Source: Halalkalibacter suaedae
GTDB lineage: Bacteria > Bacillota > Bacilli > Bacillales > Bacillaceae_D
Direction of reading: 5' to 3'
DNA: 64,000 bases
Assembly (NCBI RefSeq): GCF_017939705.1
Contig: NZ_JAGKSQ010000006.1
Span: forward strand, 1 to 64,000
Below are positions 63,432 to 64,000 of this stretch, piece by piece. Under the pieces are notes generated by a model, which was not told the DNA's origin, made no database searches, and saw nothing but the letters and a program-made list of their open reading frames with translations. The stretch's first letter is position 1. Every line of letters starts with the position of its first letter. The position numbers were made by a program, and so were the translations under genes.

Positions 63432-63902
63432 AAGTAGTGATTTAATATCTTCTTCAATATCAGCTGGGTCTACATTGGGACCATACCGTTTGACTACATT
63501 ACCATCCTGATCAACGAGAAATTTAGTGAAATTCCACTTAATTTCCGAGCTCAATAACCCTTTTTTCTCTTTTTTCAAAAATTTATAGAGTGGGTCTGCA
63601 CCAGAACCATTGACTTTAATTTTCGCAAATAAAGGGAACGTTACACCGAAATTAATTTGACACGCTTCAACCATTCCTTCATTATCAACAGGCTCTTGAT
63701 TCATAAATTGATTACTCGGAAAACCTAGAACAGAGAGACCTTCATCTTTGTACTTTTGGTGGAGCTTCTCTAAGCCTTCAAATTGTGGTGCTAGTCCACA
63801 CTTCGTTGCTGTGTTGACAATTAACAACACACGATCCTTATATGTTTCTAGGTTAATTTCTTCTCCAGATGGCTTTTTAACGACGAATTCATGAACACTC
63901 AT
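63420..63902 (-). CDS. gpx: Glutathione peroxidase family protein (BsaA-like)
   Basis: A 160-residue Gpx-type peroxidase, probably thioredoxin-dependent. Catalytic C35 (TATKCGLAPQ) replaces selenocysteine. Q65-related GFPSNQF, W123 (KWNFTKFL) and resolving C81 (CQINFGV) complete the active-site set. The start at 63902 has GGGAGG 8 nt upstream; the longer frame from 63935 lacks one. Reduces H2O2 and lipid peroxides. Next to nos, giving a small redox-defence pair. Nothing is visible from 63903 to the end of the window. Confidence 0.94.
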   Translation of the reverse strand: MSVHEFVVKKPSGEEINLETYKDRVLLIVNTATKCGLAPQFEGLEKLHQKYKDEGLSVLGFPSNQFMNQEPVDNEGMVEACQINFGVTFPLFAKIKVNGSGADPLYKFLKKEKKGLLSSEIKWNFTKFLVDQDGNVVKRYGPNVDPADIEEDIKSLLSMS

Positions 63903-64000
63903 TTTTAACGCCTCCCTATAATTACCTACAACCATTATTATATTGTTAGTTAGGAGATAAAACGAATAATCTGCTCATGCAGTTACTGTTTATAATAAAC

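Overview
The window is a Bacillaceae chromosome segment. The organism is probably a halotolerant or alkaliphilic species near the Halalkalibacterium (Bacillus halodurans) and Alkalihalobacillus group. The evidence is the low-GC composition with strong Shine-Dalgarno (SD) sequences, spore genes (gamma-type SASP, sspK, pdaA, sda), an ectABC osmolyte operon, an RNase HI that closely resembles my memory of the B. halodurans enzyme, and long stretches in the gene order of Bacillus subtilis. The species is an inference.

Layout. 1-360: 5' end of a 16S rRNA gene leaving the window on the left, with two tandem promoters. 360-18,330: the conserved ygxA/perR/hemL/ygaCDE and yfh block in mirrored B. subtilis order (ygxA, ygzB, perR, bcp, hemL, ygaE, ygaD, ygaC, SASP, fabL, yfhS, mutY, yfhP, yfhJ, sspK, yfhH, recX, yfhF, yfhE). 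Insertions in it are sda, a DarA-like gene, a second SDR, a GNAT gene behind an elaborate leader RNA, and several tiny genes. 18,330-21,110: ectABC from a recognisable SigA-type promoter; ectA appears to start at AUU. 21,110-28,960: accessory stretch with a PAS/GGDEF-like/EAL protein, a YueD-type reductase, a CBO0543-type membrane protein, an alpha/beta hydrolase, rlmD and a small GAF protein. 29,000-40,000: pdaA, fumarase, and the yfjT-yfkAB-yfkD-yfkF region with P5C reductase, OsmC and YczE-like genes. 40,100-51,020: cydAB, oligoendopeptidase F, an Lrp regulator, a gamma-glutamyltransferase, an aldehyde dehydrogenase, RNase HI and small unknown genes. 51,270-54,310: glcT and ptsG with a terminator/antiterminator leader. 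54,400-64,000: yflJ-like gene, a coupled pair of unknown genes, a nitrilase-family hydrolase, the fruRKA operon with visible operators, the ABC-F protein YfmR, bacterial NO synthase and glutathione peroxidase.

Themes are peroxide and redox defence (PerR with its own box, Bcp, OsmC, Gpx, NOS), osmoprotection (ectoine), PTS sugar uptake with two regulatory styles (GlcT antitermination and FruR repression), and sporulation.

The most unusual signals are non-coding. A leader RNA at about 17,366-17,581 has a chain of five mutually exclusive pairings ending in an SD-sequestering terminator. A 135-bp hairpin repeat occurs three times with compensatory base changes. A roughly 250-bp palindromic MITE-like element abuts a zinc-ribbon gene. 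A 64-bp terminator-containing unit is repeated in tandem. Most intergenic regions also carry clear intrinsic terminators. No CRISPR array, complete transposase, phage or classical defence system was seen.
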